Of a DNA stretch of 64,000 bases, positions 36,171 through 47,795 are shown one piece after another (within the stretch, counting starts at the first letter, position 1; each line of letters begins with the position of its first letter). The notes under the pieces are model-generated. The model ran no database searches and had not been told where the DNA came from. It worked only from the letters and a program-made list of their open reading frames with translations. The stretch spans positions 131,287-195,286 of the forward strand of contig MNCI01023269.1 of the NCBI GenBank assembly GCA_015680685.1, given 5' to 3'. Source of the DNA: Gnetum montanum. Lineage: Eukaryota > Streptophyta > Gnetopsida > Gnetales > Gnetaceae. The position numbers were made by a program, and so were the translations under genes.

Positions 36171-36199
36171 CTTAGTGCAAGTCGCATCTCATCAACAGT

Positions 36200-36994
36200 C
36201 GACATGATATCGCGTCTTTCCCTGCGATATCGCGTACGTGATATTGCAGCCTGTCACCAATTCTATAAATAAGAGGCGGCTTTCCCAATTTTAGGCACTT
36301 AGATTTAAACCCTTAGCTAGACTCTTGCAGTTTTATCAATCCAGAGTTAGAATATTTCCCAGTGTATGCCCACAGTGTGGTGATTGTAATTGTACGACAT
36401 CCTTTATTTGAGTGTCACATACTTGGACACAAACATGACCGACAATAAAGATCAAGATTACTTCATCATTGCAACATTCACTTGATTAATTATTTATTTA
36501 ATTGTTATTTACTGCTTTCCTAGTTAATATCTTCTCACCCTTATCTCATGTTAAAACGCGGAATGAGTATGACTTGATTACGAGCATTTAAGTGTGACTA
36601 CTTGGTAACCCAGTAGTGTACCTAGGATCTGCGCTTGGTAATCCCAGTGGTAGTCGTGCACGAGGTCCAAGATGCGTACAGATAATCAAGGAATGGATGC
36701 TCATCGCACTTAGGCTAGTTTATATTCTCTCTTACCCTTTCCTCCTAGCTTAGTTAATCTTACTTTTCATTGCCTTCAGGAGTAACATTAGATTAGAAAC
36801 CCATCATACACCTCACTTTGGACTAAACCATACGTGACAAAAATAATACTAGTCTAGGTGGGAAGACAACGAACTGTGATCTAAGGCTAACAATCTAGGT
36901 GCCACAATTAGTCCATCTACGGAGTTCGACCGGATCGCGCATGAAAACGCTCATATTCGTATGGTTGAGTGTAGGGGTATCTTGCCACTCATCA
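36200..36994 (+). repeat. 3' LTR of element G, truncated at its left end
   Basis: Aligns with 30290-31036 of the 5' LTR through the TATA box and U5, ending CTCATCA at 36994. The first 60-70 bases of the LTR are not visible on the left, because H or the gap lies there. It retains the segment missing at the single n (30906) of the 5' copy. Confidence 0.82.
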
Positions 36995-37059
36995 TGTGCG
37001 ATATCGTGTATTTGATATCGTGGGTCCGATATCGCAACTAGATGAATCACAATTCATCA
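36995..37059 (-). repeat. 5' LTR of element E, distal piece
   Basis: Starts with the second TGTGC copy (36995-36999). It continues with CGATATCG-type words and ends AATTCATCA at 37059, followed by the target copy GCCAC. It is equivalent to 3340-3402 of the 3' LTR. Confidence 0.85.
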
Positions 37060-37064
37060 GCCAC

Positions 37065-37430
37065 CATTGTAGGTGTCTTTCCAGCGCTCCAGCAGAGCTC
37101 CAAATTTGGCATCATCGAAGCTGGTTCGGTTGGGCTAGGTGGCCTACAGCAATAGTTGCAGACGGAGACAAAGATGGAATGGAAATGGAATTCTCATTCC
37201 CATTCTGCATTTGGTTACGTTTGGCCTTTTTATGTGTGCAGCGGGAATACGAAAAGCTATGGCTCTTTGGTTCACATTCTACACAACAAGAATACGAAAA
37301 GGTGTGGCTCTTCAATTTTTTTTCCCATTTTGTGGGATCTTACGTGGCGCATGATGTGGAGGGCGTTACTTGGAGGACAACAAATCCACTCCCCCCTCCC
37401 CCCCTATCCTATGAGACGAGTTGGCCTCTC
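37065..37430. other. host DNA right of element E
   Basis: No gene that I can support. A degenerate direct repeat, GAATACGAAAAGSTRTGGCT, occurs at about 37245-37265 and 37290-37310. The preceding GGAATGGAAATGGAATTCTC recalls the ends of some plant DNA-transposon derivatives, too weakly to name one. Confidence 0.4.
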
Positions 37431-38000
37431 GGCCAAAATTATGGAATGAAAGAATGCTATAAGAGAATCACACAAATGGGTTCACAACTCAAGTTAAGCA
37501 AGGATAAAAAAGGCAAATCAATAGATAATAAGCTATATTGTGGAATGATTGGAAGCTTGTTCTACCTCACCACCAATAAACTAAACATCGTGTTAAGTGT
37601 CTTAAGGTAAGTATAGGCATATGTTTGAGGTATCAATCTGACCTTAAGGAATCTCATTTGAAGACTATTAAATGTATTTTATAATATATTAGAGGTTTTA
37701 CACAACATGATATTTGGTTTTAACTGGAAATATGCTTCAATCTTGTAGGGTATATAGATGTTAATTAGGTAGGTTCATTTGATGATAGAAAGCTAATCAT
37801 TCTAAAATTCTAAAATTGTTTAATAGTGAAGCAATAGTGGAAGCTTAGTTCTTTGCAAGAAACATGAATTATCTAGCTATAGCTTTTTGAGTAGAACCAT
37901 CATAGATGATGAGATAAACTTAAATCATGTTCATTCCTTAATGCATTTTGTTTGATGCTAACATAAAGGAGATAGGTTGCATTCACATCCTTATAAAACA
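37430..38000 (+). pseudogene. Ty1/copia pol remnant (RT end and RNase H)
   Basis: Translations recall copia pol: L-K-L-S-K-D-K-K-G-K-S-I-D, then L-Y-C-G-M-I-G-S-L-F-Y-L-T near 37530-37570, and Y-Q-S-D-L-K-E-S-H-L-K-T-I-K near 37627-37670. Then come Y-I-R-G and V-G-Y-I-D-V-N (compare the copia V-G-Y-x-D-A-D) followed by G-S-F-D-D-R-K near 37745-37795. Stops and frameshifts are frequent, and no LTR was found nearby. This is an old fragment. Confidence 0.7.
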
Positions 38001-39287
38001 AGGTCAAAATATATTTTAAGTTATATCAAGAAAATGTCTAATCAAGATGAATTTAGAAAATAAAATCTGGGTAGGCAGCATTTGTGTAAAGAAAATGTTT
38101 TATGCATGTTGAATTAATGTTGAAGGCTTTGATCTTACTTTTTAACCCATTAAGGCTGGAAAAGTTTGTTAGGAGAAATAACAAACATCATAAAATATGT
38201 TTTTTTAAAATTTTTTTTACAATAATAAGATCATGATCATGCACATTAAAATCATGACCCTATGTGTAAATGTTGACTTAAGCTTTGATTGTAATACTTC
38301 CTCATTTAGCTATATATTTTTATGATATATATTTAATATTTGACTGAAAAAATATTTTTATTTTTCAAATTATTAAAATCCAAGAATTGATTCGCTATGA
38401 ATTGATTTACATGTTTTAAAAAAATCAAAATCAAGGTGCTTTTTCTCCCATAATTATTTTCCTAAAAAGGTTTATCTCTTGGAAAAGCTTTATGACTATA
38501 TCTATTTATTTTGGATAACAGAGTGCAACCAATACCTATAATAATTCGAGTGAAAAAGTGTACCTCTTAACCCATCATTATAATAACAATTATTTATTTT
38601 CCATCACCAACTACCACATTCAACAGTTGGCGTCCCGGCCAAAACTAATTGAATGCTCCCTCTATCATGTCAACGGTTTTCATCAAAGTTGGACTACTTC
38701 ATAAACAAAATAACCTATATCACTAATTAGAAACAAAATAGCCTATGTGGGTGTGACAACCTCTTCTGATGAAAGGAAAATAATTAGTTCATGGAGACGT
38801 CCACGTGGACATGCGCCAAACACGATTGTACTGTAGTTGCCCATTCAGTGAAAAAAGGGCCCCATTTTGTTACATCAACAGAGATCTTCCCTGAAAATTC
38901 ATAATTTGCAGGAACTCAGCAAACCCATAAATAATCCTCCCCCAAACACGTGAGCAGTATTCAAAATTGTCATAATAGAGTACAGTGGCTCACCAACTCA
39001 GCCACCATCGATAGAGCTCCAGGAACCACCATTTGCCAGCCTTATGCCAGCTCTGCATTAGAAAATTACAAAACACCTTTTGATTGGCCACAAATCATTG
39101 GAAAATGGAAAGTAAAGCATGATACAAAACGAGACAACCGTGATATGGTTTGCTAATGATAGCACATGGATTTTTCCGGTAAGGCATATGTTATCTGACA
39201 GCTCTGCCTGATTCTGAGTTTCTAATTCCCACACATTTTTAATAATTGCCCCTTATCTTGCAACTGTAAAACACAAAACTGTTAACG
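38001..39287. other. intergenic DNA upstream of the host gene
   Basis: AT-rich, with long A and T runs and no gene seen. The last few hundred bases should contain the promoter of the host gene; I could not pick a TATA box with confidence. Confidence 0.5.
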
Positions 39288-39407
39288 ATGGAAACCCAAA
39301 TCTTCCGATCCATATTTGGTCAGTGTATTTCAGCCACTTTAAAGAGTAGTGGCCGAAGCATATATCGGTATGCAGTGTTAGTAAGAGAGCGGCATTTTGA
39401 GTTGCAG

Positions 39408-41360
39408 ATGGCGACAAGAACAGTGCTCAGGTTTCTTTGCATTCTGATTGTTCTAGCCTGTGTTTCAGCTGCTGCTGCTGCTGCTTCTACTCCTGGTAAG
39501 TTTCCTGTTCCCGATCCCGATCTCTGTTTTTGATTTGAATGTCAGTGACAATCTGCAATTGATTCCGCTTATTTCGCCTCAAAATTTGCCTGCCATCAAG
39601 ATATTTTACAGTTTTCATGGTGTGTCAGATATTGCTGATGTGGGGTTTCTTTCTTAGCATTTTTTGGCATGTTGGAGGAATGTCATGTCTGTTAATGGTG
39701 TGCCAAATGCTTTGATTTTCAAAGTTTTTCTTCTTCTTATTGGGGTACTTGTTAAAGATGTCCATGGTCCTGAAGTCCTGCTGTTTTTTTTGGGATCAGG
39801 ATCTGAGATTGGGAAAGCCAGCATATGTCATTGTAGGCTGATCTGGTTTTGGGTTGGGGAGATTAGTTTGGCTTGCCATATGTTTGGCTTGAGAATGCAA
39901 AGGAGCGTGTGATGAGTAATGTCCTTTAGAATGTGGTTTACTGTTTTAATATTGAGGTTTCATATAATATGGGGCCTCGAAATCCAGTTTGGCGGATCTG
40001 ATATTTGCATATTTCAGTGATGAGTCGGTTGAATTTACATACAGATTTGGCAACATTTTTTGCCTGCTAAGAGCTATCCGTTTTCTCAAATGTAGTTAGA
40101 TTCCCTGAAGTTGAAATTTTGACGTCAAGTCAACAAACCTCATAAGTTTCCTTTAATCATTATTCTGAATGCTGGTTAGTTGTTAAAAGGCATTACATCT
40201 GCTTATGAGCAATGATGTTAAAACGCATTCATTTTTCTTTGTTCTTAGTTTCTTATTTTTGATGTTAAGTTGCAGCATCACTTCTGCCTGGATTTGGGCA
40301 TTTCTACTGATAACAATAGATATGTATTATAGAATTCCTGTTTGAGTACGCCATTGGGCTTGATACGCACCGTGGAAACTGAAATATAAATATGAGCATA
40401 GATGCTAATGCAGAGGAAAGTTATAACAATATTTTTGCTTTCTAATAATTAGCAGAGCAACAAAAAGAAAGACTGCCGTTTTAAAAGTAGGAGAACAGGA
40501 TTTGTGTTGCATTTACTGTTTAAAATTTTTGGTTTGAAACGATGCCAATTCATGTCATTATTTAACATCCTCTGAAATCCAGTTAATATGACGTTTATGT
40601 TCAGCTGCACACATGATTAATGACAGCCTCTGGTTTTTGAATGTTCGTTGAGAATATAAAATTCAAGATGCCAACATGTTCTGTCTTCAGTGCAACCAGA
40701 ATCTCATTACAATGTTTGTTTTATTTTATACTTCTTGATGATTTCTATTCATTCACTAATTTATTCTATTGGGTGTCTACAGATAACCCAGCAGATCAGC
40801 TGTTTGATATTCTTAATCAGAACAGGACAGCCCATAAATCACCAAGTCTGGTGGACAACTCTGGATTAGGCTGCATTGCATTACAGTACATTAAGGCCTA
40901 TGACGGTGAATGTGAGAAAGCTAAAAGGCCTCGACAAACATCATTTGCAGAAACATTTGCCCCAAACTGTGGAGTAGAGGTGCGATCATTGGGCCAGATA
41001 TCTGGCCGTCTGTTGGGATGCCAGTCCAAATATGTACCACCAGCAAAGGCTTTCTCCCAAATTCTCATGAAAAACGATGAGAGTTTGTCTATTCTGTACA
41101 ACAAGAATCACAGCCAAGCTGGAGTTGCAATTCAGGGAACTGATGGAGGTGGTCCTTACTTTTGGTGTGTTCTGTTCAGCAGTGCAGATCCCAAAACATC
41201 CTTCAAGCTTGAAGGAGCTTCTCCGTTGAAACAAAATATTGGCTGTTACAGTGGAACAAATGACACATGCAATACAGGAACAAGCCTGAGTTCTCCTACT
41301 TGGGCTTATCATCTTTGTTTATTGCTGGGGAGCTTTTATTTGATCTATGCCTTCACTTAA
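39408..41360 (+). CDS. plant GPI-anchored secreted protein (At1g54860/At5g19250-type family)
   Basis: Two exons, 39408-39495 and 40783-41360, with a 1,287-bp GT-AG intron (CCTG|GTAAG; CTACAG|AT); the spliced frame is open for 221 codons. I chose the ATG at 39408 because it starts a signal peptide (M-A-T-R-T, then a Leu/Ile/Val core and an Ala run). An upstream in-frame ATG at 39288 would bury it. The mature part begins near D-N-P-A-D-Q-L-F-D-I-L-N-Q-N-R-T. It has seven cysteines, three N-glycosylation sequons (N-R-T, N-H-S, N-D-T) and G-G-G-P-Y-F-W-C-V-L-F. The end is a small-residue stretch (T-G-T-S-L-S-S) followed by a hydrophobic tail, as expected for GPI attachment. It would act at the cell surface; molecular function is unknown. 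It appears intact, the only such gene in the window. Confidence 0.85.
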
Positions 41361-43950
41361 GGGGTGTCAACCATCTTGAAGCAAGAAACTTGAGGGAGAT
41401 AGCATTGTTTTGGTTTTCTTCCGTCTTCAGAAAATGCTGTCCTATTGTTGGCAACTTTCATTCTTTTGACATTCAGAAATTTCTTTCCCATTGATTGTTG
41501 TTCAAATTGGTTTGTACTAAGCATTGGATTGATGCAAAGTGTTATGTGACAAACAATTACCGTATACAAGAAAAGGATCATCGTTCACATGTTGCATAAA
41601 TTAATTCACTGAACTACGTGTTGTTGATGATGTAATGCTTACCTTGCATTTGGTAAGCAAATATGTTTAACTTCTACGTATGTAGGATGGCAGATTTGTC
41701 GTTTCGATTATGCTTGACTAGTAAAATTTCACAAATATCACGAAATTTTACAGATACTATATATGAAAAGAGAAGAAACAGATACTAATATTTTCACAAA
41801 AAGATAAATCCTAAGACTCTAATTTCCAATCATAAATTAGCTACGAAGTTTACAAAAACGACAGTATTACGGGTTAGACAGCATTTACCCGTTAAAAGAA
41901 GTTTCCTCAATTTATGCAGTTCATGGAGTGAATTTTATTTTAGCTGAGGCCAGTTCCTAGAGGCTGGCTTTGTCAAATTAAATAATTTTGATCATAATGT
42001 AACCGAAGATGTTTTTATCATGGTGACTAGATGGTCATTATGGGAACTAGAAGGTTAGTTTTTGTAAAGGAAATTGCGTATATAATGGTGCAGGTGCGGT
42101 CAGTTTTGTCAAAGTAATTGGGTGTCCATGGTAAACTCAAAAGTTAGTTTTGTTATGAAAAGTATGCCAAAGCATAATGAGGGAACATAGGAAGCAAGTT
42201 CTGGCACGGTAATTAAGGATTGGGTTACTTAGTGAAGTGAAGGATGAGAGCCTTATCATGGAAATTATTGGGGTGGGGGGTGGTGGGGGATGTGGGGTTT
42301 GTGGGGTGGGGTGGGGTTGCAATTGGGTTTGGTGGGAAGTGGACTTAACAATTTAACAATTGGTATACTTTAAAACATATAGATTCCTACGAAGAACATA
42401 GCTATGTCTTAAGTGTGATTCAAATTGTCAACTTTTTGCATACAAATCCTTGTCAAGATAATGAGTTAACTACCTAAATCACCTATCATTGGCTTTATGT
42501 TGAGAATTATGCATTTATAATAAGGAAGCACAAAGAATCAATATTATTACCTTTGTTAGTCTAAGGGCATCATTTTTCTTTTATATGTTAAAAAGAATTG
42601 ATTCTATGATTTTATTTTTTAAGCCAAAGATTGTCTACACTAACAAATATTATTAATATGTAGCTCAACTAGTTTACTTCCAATTTGACATATAAATATA
42701 TATGATAATTGAAAATTTATCTAGAAATATTAGTGTTCAAATAATAGGTAAGTGACTATTGGGTTGTAGGAAGTGTGGCTAGTAGTATTCTTTGTTACCT
42801 AACTTCCTTTGATCTTGGAGAAGCATTACGTAGAAGTGTTTTTTTTTTATTCCAAGTTACATTATACTTTAGTGGTGTCTTTGGATCATCATCATCATCA
42901 TCCTAGGCTTGTTTTAGTAAAATAGGGTCAACTACATAAGTTTTCTTTCGTTATTTACTTCTATTGAGTTCTAAATCCTTATTTATCTACAATTTCTTTG
43001 TAGTATCTTCAATCATTTTTTTTCTCATGTCTTTTTTTTTAGTCTTCCTTGAATTGTAATGTGACAACCTTTTTGAATAGGTTCATTATTTGATTTTTTT
43101 ACATGACATGATGAAGCTATCTAAAATATCAATTCTTAGATTATTTGAAACATAAGTCACTAAAAGACTTCTTCTAATGTTTGCAATGTGCAATTTATCT
43201 CATCTTACAATATTCAAAATCTACCTAAGCGTTCACATTTATGTTACATTAATTTGTTTTTCATGCCTTATTTTAATAACCTAACATGTACCATCCTATA
43301 AAATAGTAGGCTTGATTGTTGTCCAGTAAAATTTCATCTTTAGTTTTTTTTTTTGGGAAAATTATCACATAAAAGAACACTATCTTATCTCTATTTTGAC
43401 CATCTTACTTCAGTCTTATTTATTACATCCTTATCAAATTCACCATTTAATTAGAGCATTAATCTTAGGTAACACAACTATTTCCAATGAGGAATTTTTT
43501 GGCCTTGAATTGTTACTTCTAATTTATCACTACTTATATTTATACTAAAATCACTTCCTAAGTGATAATCCTACATTTTATAAGCAAGATCATGACCTAC
43601 TAAATTTTATATTGGGCTATGATATCACATCTATGACATCATAATCCTTTACATCAAATATTTTATCATATGGTGTTGGAAGAATGTTAAACTATGATTG
43701 CAAAGTTAGAAGAATTTTCAAAAAGAAACCCCATAAGTGCTAATTTTCTTATAACCCTTCACAGTTGTCCATTTTGTTTTTGTTTATGGATCATAATGGT
43801 TAGTATGGTTGATTAAGAGGATGATTAAAGCATTTCTGGCATTTAATGTGATTAATTTCTATTAAAATTTTTTAGTGTTCCCTTCATACTTACCCTTATA
43901 ATACCCTCTGGCCATTAGACAATTCTAAAAAATTGGCTCAAATTTTCCAC
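41361..43950. other. AT-rich intergenic DNA with a G-rich tract
   Basis: The first part should hold the 3' untranslated region of the host gene. No further gene is supported. 42268-42317 is a run of G4-G6 blocks separated by one to five bases, able in principle to form a G-quadruplex. The remainder has poly-T runs and no recognisable element. Confidence 0.5.
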
Positions 43951-44479
43951 CCTAGGACCCCCCACGACAAAGATAAGCACTTTAGGATTAGATAAATTTG
44001 AAAATCAAGAAAATTAGAGTGATAGTATTCAAGTTTTGGCTTGGGGAAGCTAGGAGGTTAGAGCTTTGAGTTAGGAAGAAAAAATGACAAAAACACCCTT
44101 GGCTCAAATGTGAAAAGGATGAAAATTTAGCTAAGTGTCTATGTATATATAGATTTTATGAACTCTGGAGGCAAAAAATTCACATTTTTGGATAATATTT
44201 GAGGATCAGAATTAGGTCATTTGGGATGTTTGTAAGGTATAAAGCATGTTTAGAGGGTCTAGGGCTATGGATGATGCATTTTTTTTTTTTTTTTTGAGAA
44301 TTTAACATAGAAAGTTTATGAAGAAGGAATCTCGAGCTATGAAAGTTCATGAAGTTTTGATAAGATGGATGAGATGGGTAATGAGTTTATGTTATTGGAA
44401 TAGATAGTTTGAATGTAAAGGAAAGTTTTTATTAATGTTTATTATGGATGAAAGTCTCAAGATGATGTGGAATTGCTTA

Positions 44480-45330
44480 GTAGGCATAAGATACAACAAT
44501 TAGACAAGTGGATCCTCCCCAAAGTAGGCTCCAACCCTTAATGCCCTTGTATAACCACACCTAAAAGTGTCTGTAGGCACCTAAAGAGTTGAATGTAATG
44601 CATACATGTTTGGCAAAACACACATGTTAGTATCACCAAGTTAGGAAAATAACTCTATGTTACACAAAACCACAAGTTATGATTATTTATACAGTGAGAT
44701 GAAATGGACTTAGAAGGGATTGTGGAACTTAGGACATGAGGTATCTTACCATAGGTATAATAAATGCTTATGTTTTATTAGTGGTTAACGTAATCATTAG
44801 CCTTTCTTTCTAAGATTAAAACCAAGTTTAGACCACATTTTAGTGACAATGCATTATCTCAGCTCTTGGAATTACAACTGTAAGAATACTAGTGTTGTAA
44901 GGAGTATTGTCACTTGGGATATTGTCCAAGGGAGGAGTTTACTCATTGCACTTATTATTTCTTGAAGTTCATGAGAAGTCACCTACCTTTAGGCATGGGT
45001 AACATGTCTTTTCCATGACATGGTAAAGCAGCACTTATGTAAGTGTTACTCCCATTTTTTGTTAGATCTACAAGTATATAATACAACCTAAGCAATAGGA
45101 TAAAACTAATGGAAGTAATCTAAGAGAGTCTACAAATCCCCTTGATGTCACACCCTTTACATTCCCACTTGGTTTTTCACTATTAGGTCTAGGCATAATG
45201 ATCACAAGTTTATTCTTAGTTTTATGATGATAAGAATATCATTATGGCCATGGTAAGAACCTCTTATTAAGGAAATGAATGGATGAATGTTGTGGTCTCA
45301 TTTTTCAAATAATCAATCCCTTATGACTTG
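44480..45330 (-). other. conserved noncoding module of Athila-like elements, copy in D
   Basis: Anchors on the minus strand: CTACTTTGGGGAGGATCCAC near 44529-44510 and GACATGTTACCCATGCCTAA near 45010-44990, as in C and G. No gene is seen. 45331-45640 is A-rich with GAAAA repeats; the Phe-rich frames read from it are low-complexity artefacts. Confidence 0.6.
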
Positions 45331-45639
45331 ATAACATAGAGAATTCTTCACCTTATTGGATCCATCTTGCCTTATTCTTAATGTGCTTTAATAATAATCA
45401 AAATTATTTACAAAGGTCATGAAAACAAAGTATGAAAGAGATAATAAGAATTGGAAAAAGATGTAAAGAATTAAAAAGGTCAAAGAATGAAAAATCATTA
45501 GAGAATTGAAAAATGTAAAATAATATTGAAAATGTAAGAAATGGAAAAGTATAAAAGAATGAGAAAATATTGAAGAACGTGAACAATGAAAAGAAAAGGA
45601 AAATTTTAGTGAAGTACCTATGGTTCCATATTGACACCC

Positions 45640-46985
45640 CCACAACAATCATTAGGATCAGTTAAATAGAAGATAGAATAGTAGAAGACTATTTGGTAGA
45701 TTAGGTAGACTCCTTGGAATATTCGTAATAAGTTTTGACTTGTTGGATATTGACAAGAATGAGCTTATGTGGGTAGGATGGGTGGTCAATATGTAAGGCA
45801 CTAGATGGATAAGTGGCTTGAACAATGTATGGTCCCTAATAAAGTATTTGGAATTTAGCTCTTTAGGGTAAATGGTTAGGATTATAGTAGAGGACCTTAT
45901 CACCTAGTTGTATAGTTACATGCCTTATTTGTGTATCATGCCTAGGCTTGGAGTAATGCATATGGACTTCACTAATCATAAGTGCTACTAGCCTATTCTC
46001 ATCTAGAAGGTTTAGATTCATAAGGCATTCTTGTTGGGCTAAGCTCAAGTTAAGATTAGGTTCATTGGCAGTAGCTAGAGTGTGGTTTTCTACTTGGATC
46101 AGGAGTGTTAGCAACTTGATGTAAACTAACTCATATGGTAAGTATCCTATAGGCAATTTTCAGAATATCCTATAGGCCCATAGATCATCATTCATAGTGC
46201 TCCACTCCTTTCTAAACCTGCTAACCGTTCTTGTAAGCATTCTAGTAATTTCCTGGTTAGTAACTTGAACTTGATCATTTACTTGGTGATGATATGGTGT
46301 TGTTAGCTTATGGTTCATCCCAAGTTGTTGCATGAGCTTTTAAATGTAGCGCCGGGGAAGTGAGCCTCGTTGTCTAATATGAGCATGTGTGATACTCCAA
46401 ATCTATTCACCACATGCTATTGGAAAAATTTGGTAACTATCTTTGCTATACAGTCTTTTACTACTGTTGCCTCTGCCCACTTTGTACAGTAATCCATAGT
46501 CACAATTATGTATCCTTTTCCATTTGACATCTGCATTATGGGCCCCATAAAATTAATTCCCAAGATGTCAAAAGGTTCAAGAGGCTATATCTAGTGTTGT
46601 GGCCCTTCATATTTGATCATAACTCCTCCATCTCTTTGGCATTACTCACAAGATTGCATAAAAGTATGGACATCTTTGAACAAGGTAGGCCAAAAGTAGC
46701 TTGCCATCATCAACTTGAATGCTATTCTACACCATGCATAGTGGCCATCACATGGACCTTCATGGGCATCTTATAAGACTCTTTATTGGTCATATTCTGG
46801 CATGCACCTTCTAAAAAGCCCATCTACTTAGATCTTATATAGATTACCATTTATTTCCATATCATTTTTCTCTATGAAGGAATTGCTCATGTTGTTTCCT
46901 ACTCCATTCAACAGGGAGCTCTTGTGTTGATAGATAAGACAAATATTCTGCAATCCATGGCATCCTTATTGAATTTACAACCTTT
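45640..46985 (-). pseudogene. integrase of element D, broken
   Basis: Downstream half of D's pol, separated from RNase H by element C. Minus-strand translations show D-Y-C-T-K-W-A-E-A near 46515-46485 and L-I-L-D-N-E-A-H-F near 46385-46360, both in the integrase core. G-Y-L-P-Y-E-L-V-Y follows at about 46145-46120, with a C-terminal domain open over 46156-45863 (L-G-D-K-V-L-Y-Y). The stops and frameshifts leave no usable enzyme; the third catalytic residue is not clear. Confidence 0.7.
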
Positions 46986-46990
46986 ACTAT

Positions 46991-47794
46991 TGATGAGTCG
47001 CGATATTAGGTCCACGATATTGGACATCCAATGTTGGAACCTGTCTTGTTGCCTATAAATAAGAGACTGGGGTGCTTGGTTTGGCAATTAGTTTTTCTTA
47101 GTCCCTTACCCAAACTCTTGCAGTTTTCCCTTTCTAGAGTTAGAATTATTTCTGAGTGTCCACAGTAGGAGTCATAAAGTGAAAAAATCTTTATTCGAGC
47201 ATTGTGTACTTGAGCACACCTTGTGTCTAGAAATAAAGACAAACTTTGTGATAAACCTTGCAACATTCAGAATAGCTTATTCATTGTATTTAATGTTATT
47301 TATAGTTATTTAATGCTTTCATTAGTTAATTGATGTTGTTTTTATTGATTTATTAATTTTCAACAAGTAAGGACACTCAGTACGACCACTTTGAGCATAC
47401 GTGAAACACTTGGTAACCCAGTAACGACTAGCGTTTGGTAATCCCAGTAGTGTTACATTGGTTCAGGATGTGTTTGACAAGTGGGAACGGATGCTAGTGT
47501 TAGGATTAGTTGGAGCCTAGTTGATTAGTTAAATTAAATTAGTTACTCAATTATTTCATTTCTCCATTTTAAACACCAAGAACATAAAAAATAAAAAAAG
47601 CATAAAAATCATATACCTCAAGTTTACTTAACTATACAATTGTGCCTTACAAGTAAGCTTGGGAAGACAACGATCACATAACCCATCCTTGTTCTGTGAA
47701 GGTGCATAAGCACTTAGTCCTTGGAGTTCAAACAGATCGTGCGTGAATGCTTATATTCGTATGGTTGAGCATAGGGGTACCTTACCGCTCATCA
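46991..47794 (+). repeat. 5' LTR of element C
   Basis: Decayed CGATATCG words at the start (47000-47035), then a TATA box TATAAATA (47054-47061). It pairs with 56059-56894 and with the solo LTR at 28723-29516. Confidence 0.9.
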
Positions 47795-47795
47795 T

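Larger units (their letters stand above)
34612..36199 (-). mobile_element. inverted Athila-like fragment H (gag start and 5' LTR edge) around the gap
   Basis: On the minus strand 36194-36097 looks like an LTR start (TGATGAGATGCGAC, then CGATATCG palindromes). After the gap, 35122-34612 encodes a gag N-terminus: H-P-D-E-Y-I-P-D-Y-T-F, H-Q-D-E-Q-L-R-W-R-D, N-I-V-L-P-P-D-R-S-I. This is the same leader domain as in element C (48040-48180) and D (61580 down). ACAGT at 36195-36199 may be its right target copy. Its 3' part and left boundary are missing, so the join to G near 34610 could be a deletion, a rearrangement or an assembly error. Confidence 0.55.
30225..36994 (+). mobile_element. Athila-like element G, pol-less, disrupted
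   Basis: Plus-strand element inside the 5' LTR of E, with a perfect target duplication TGTGC (30220-30224 and 36995-36999). Order: 5' LTR 30225-31036, primer site, gag 31178-33360, noncoding module 33420-34610, then an inverted fragment H with a 974-base gap, then most of the 3' LTR ending at 36994. The first base pair of the 5' LTR is TA instead of TG. No pol is visible between gag and the noncoding module, as in E. Confidence 0.82.
2502..37059 (-). mobile_element. Athila-like element E, pol-less, with three nested insertions
   Basis: Minus-strand element bounded by TGATGA/TCATCA LTR ends and a perfect 5-bp target duplication GCCAC (2497-2501 and 37060-37064). Removing the insertions (9729-27867, 28723-29516, 30225-36994, each with one duplicated target copy) leaves about 8.8 kb. 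In minus-strand order that is: 5' LTR about 891 bp, primer site, gag, a noncoding module shared with the other Athila-like elements, an LTR-promoter-like segment, an Athila env-like ORF, polypurine tract and 3' LTR 901 bp. No reverse transcriptase, RNase H or integrase is visible anywhere in it, so it would have depended on another element for mobility. Confidence 0.85.

Noticed and set aside
34942-36207. Three long open frames on both strands
   Set aside because: They span 974 unknown bases; only the ends contain sequence, and only the minus-strand end at 35122 down is gag-like.
37170-37330. GGAATGGAAATGGAATTCTC region as a MITE
   Set aside because: No terminal inverted repeat pair or target duplication could be seen.
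39288-39407. N-terminal extension of the GPI-anchored protein gene from the upstream ATG
   Set aside because: It would place about 40 polar residues before the signal peptide and prevent secretion.
43600-43960. 3' LTR of element D
   Set aside because: A purine run is present, but the sequence left of it does not resemble 61900-62752 and has no TGATGA start or TATA box in place.
45388-45652. Phe-rich minus-strand open frames resembling membrane proteins
   Set aside because: They are low-complexity GAAAA-repeat sequence read in reverse, within the noncoding end of element D.
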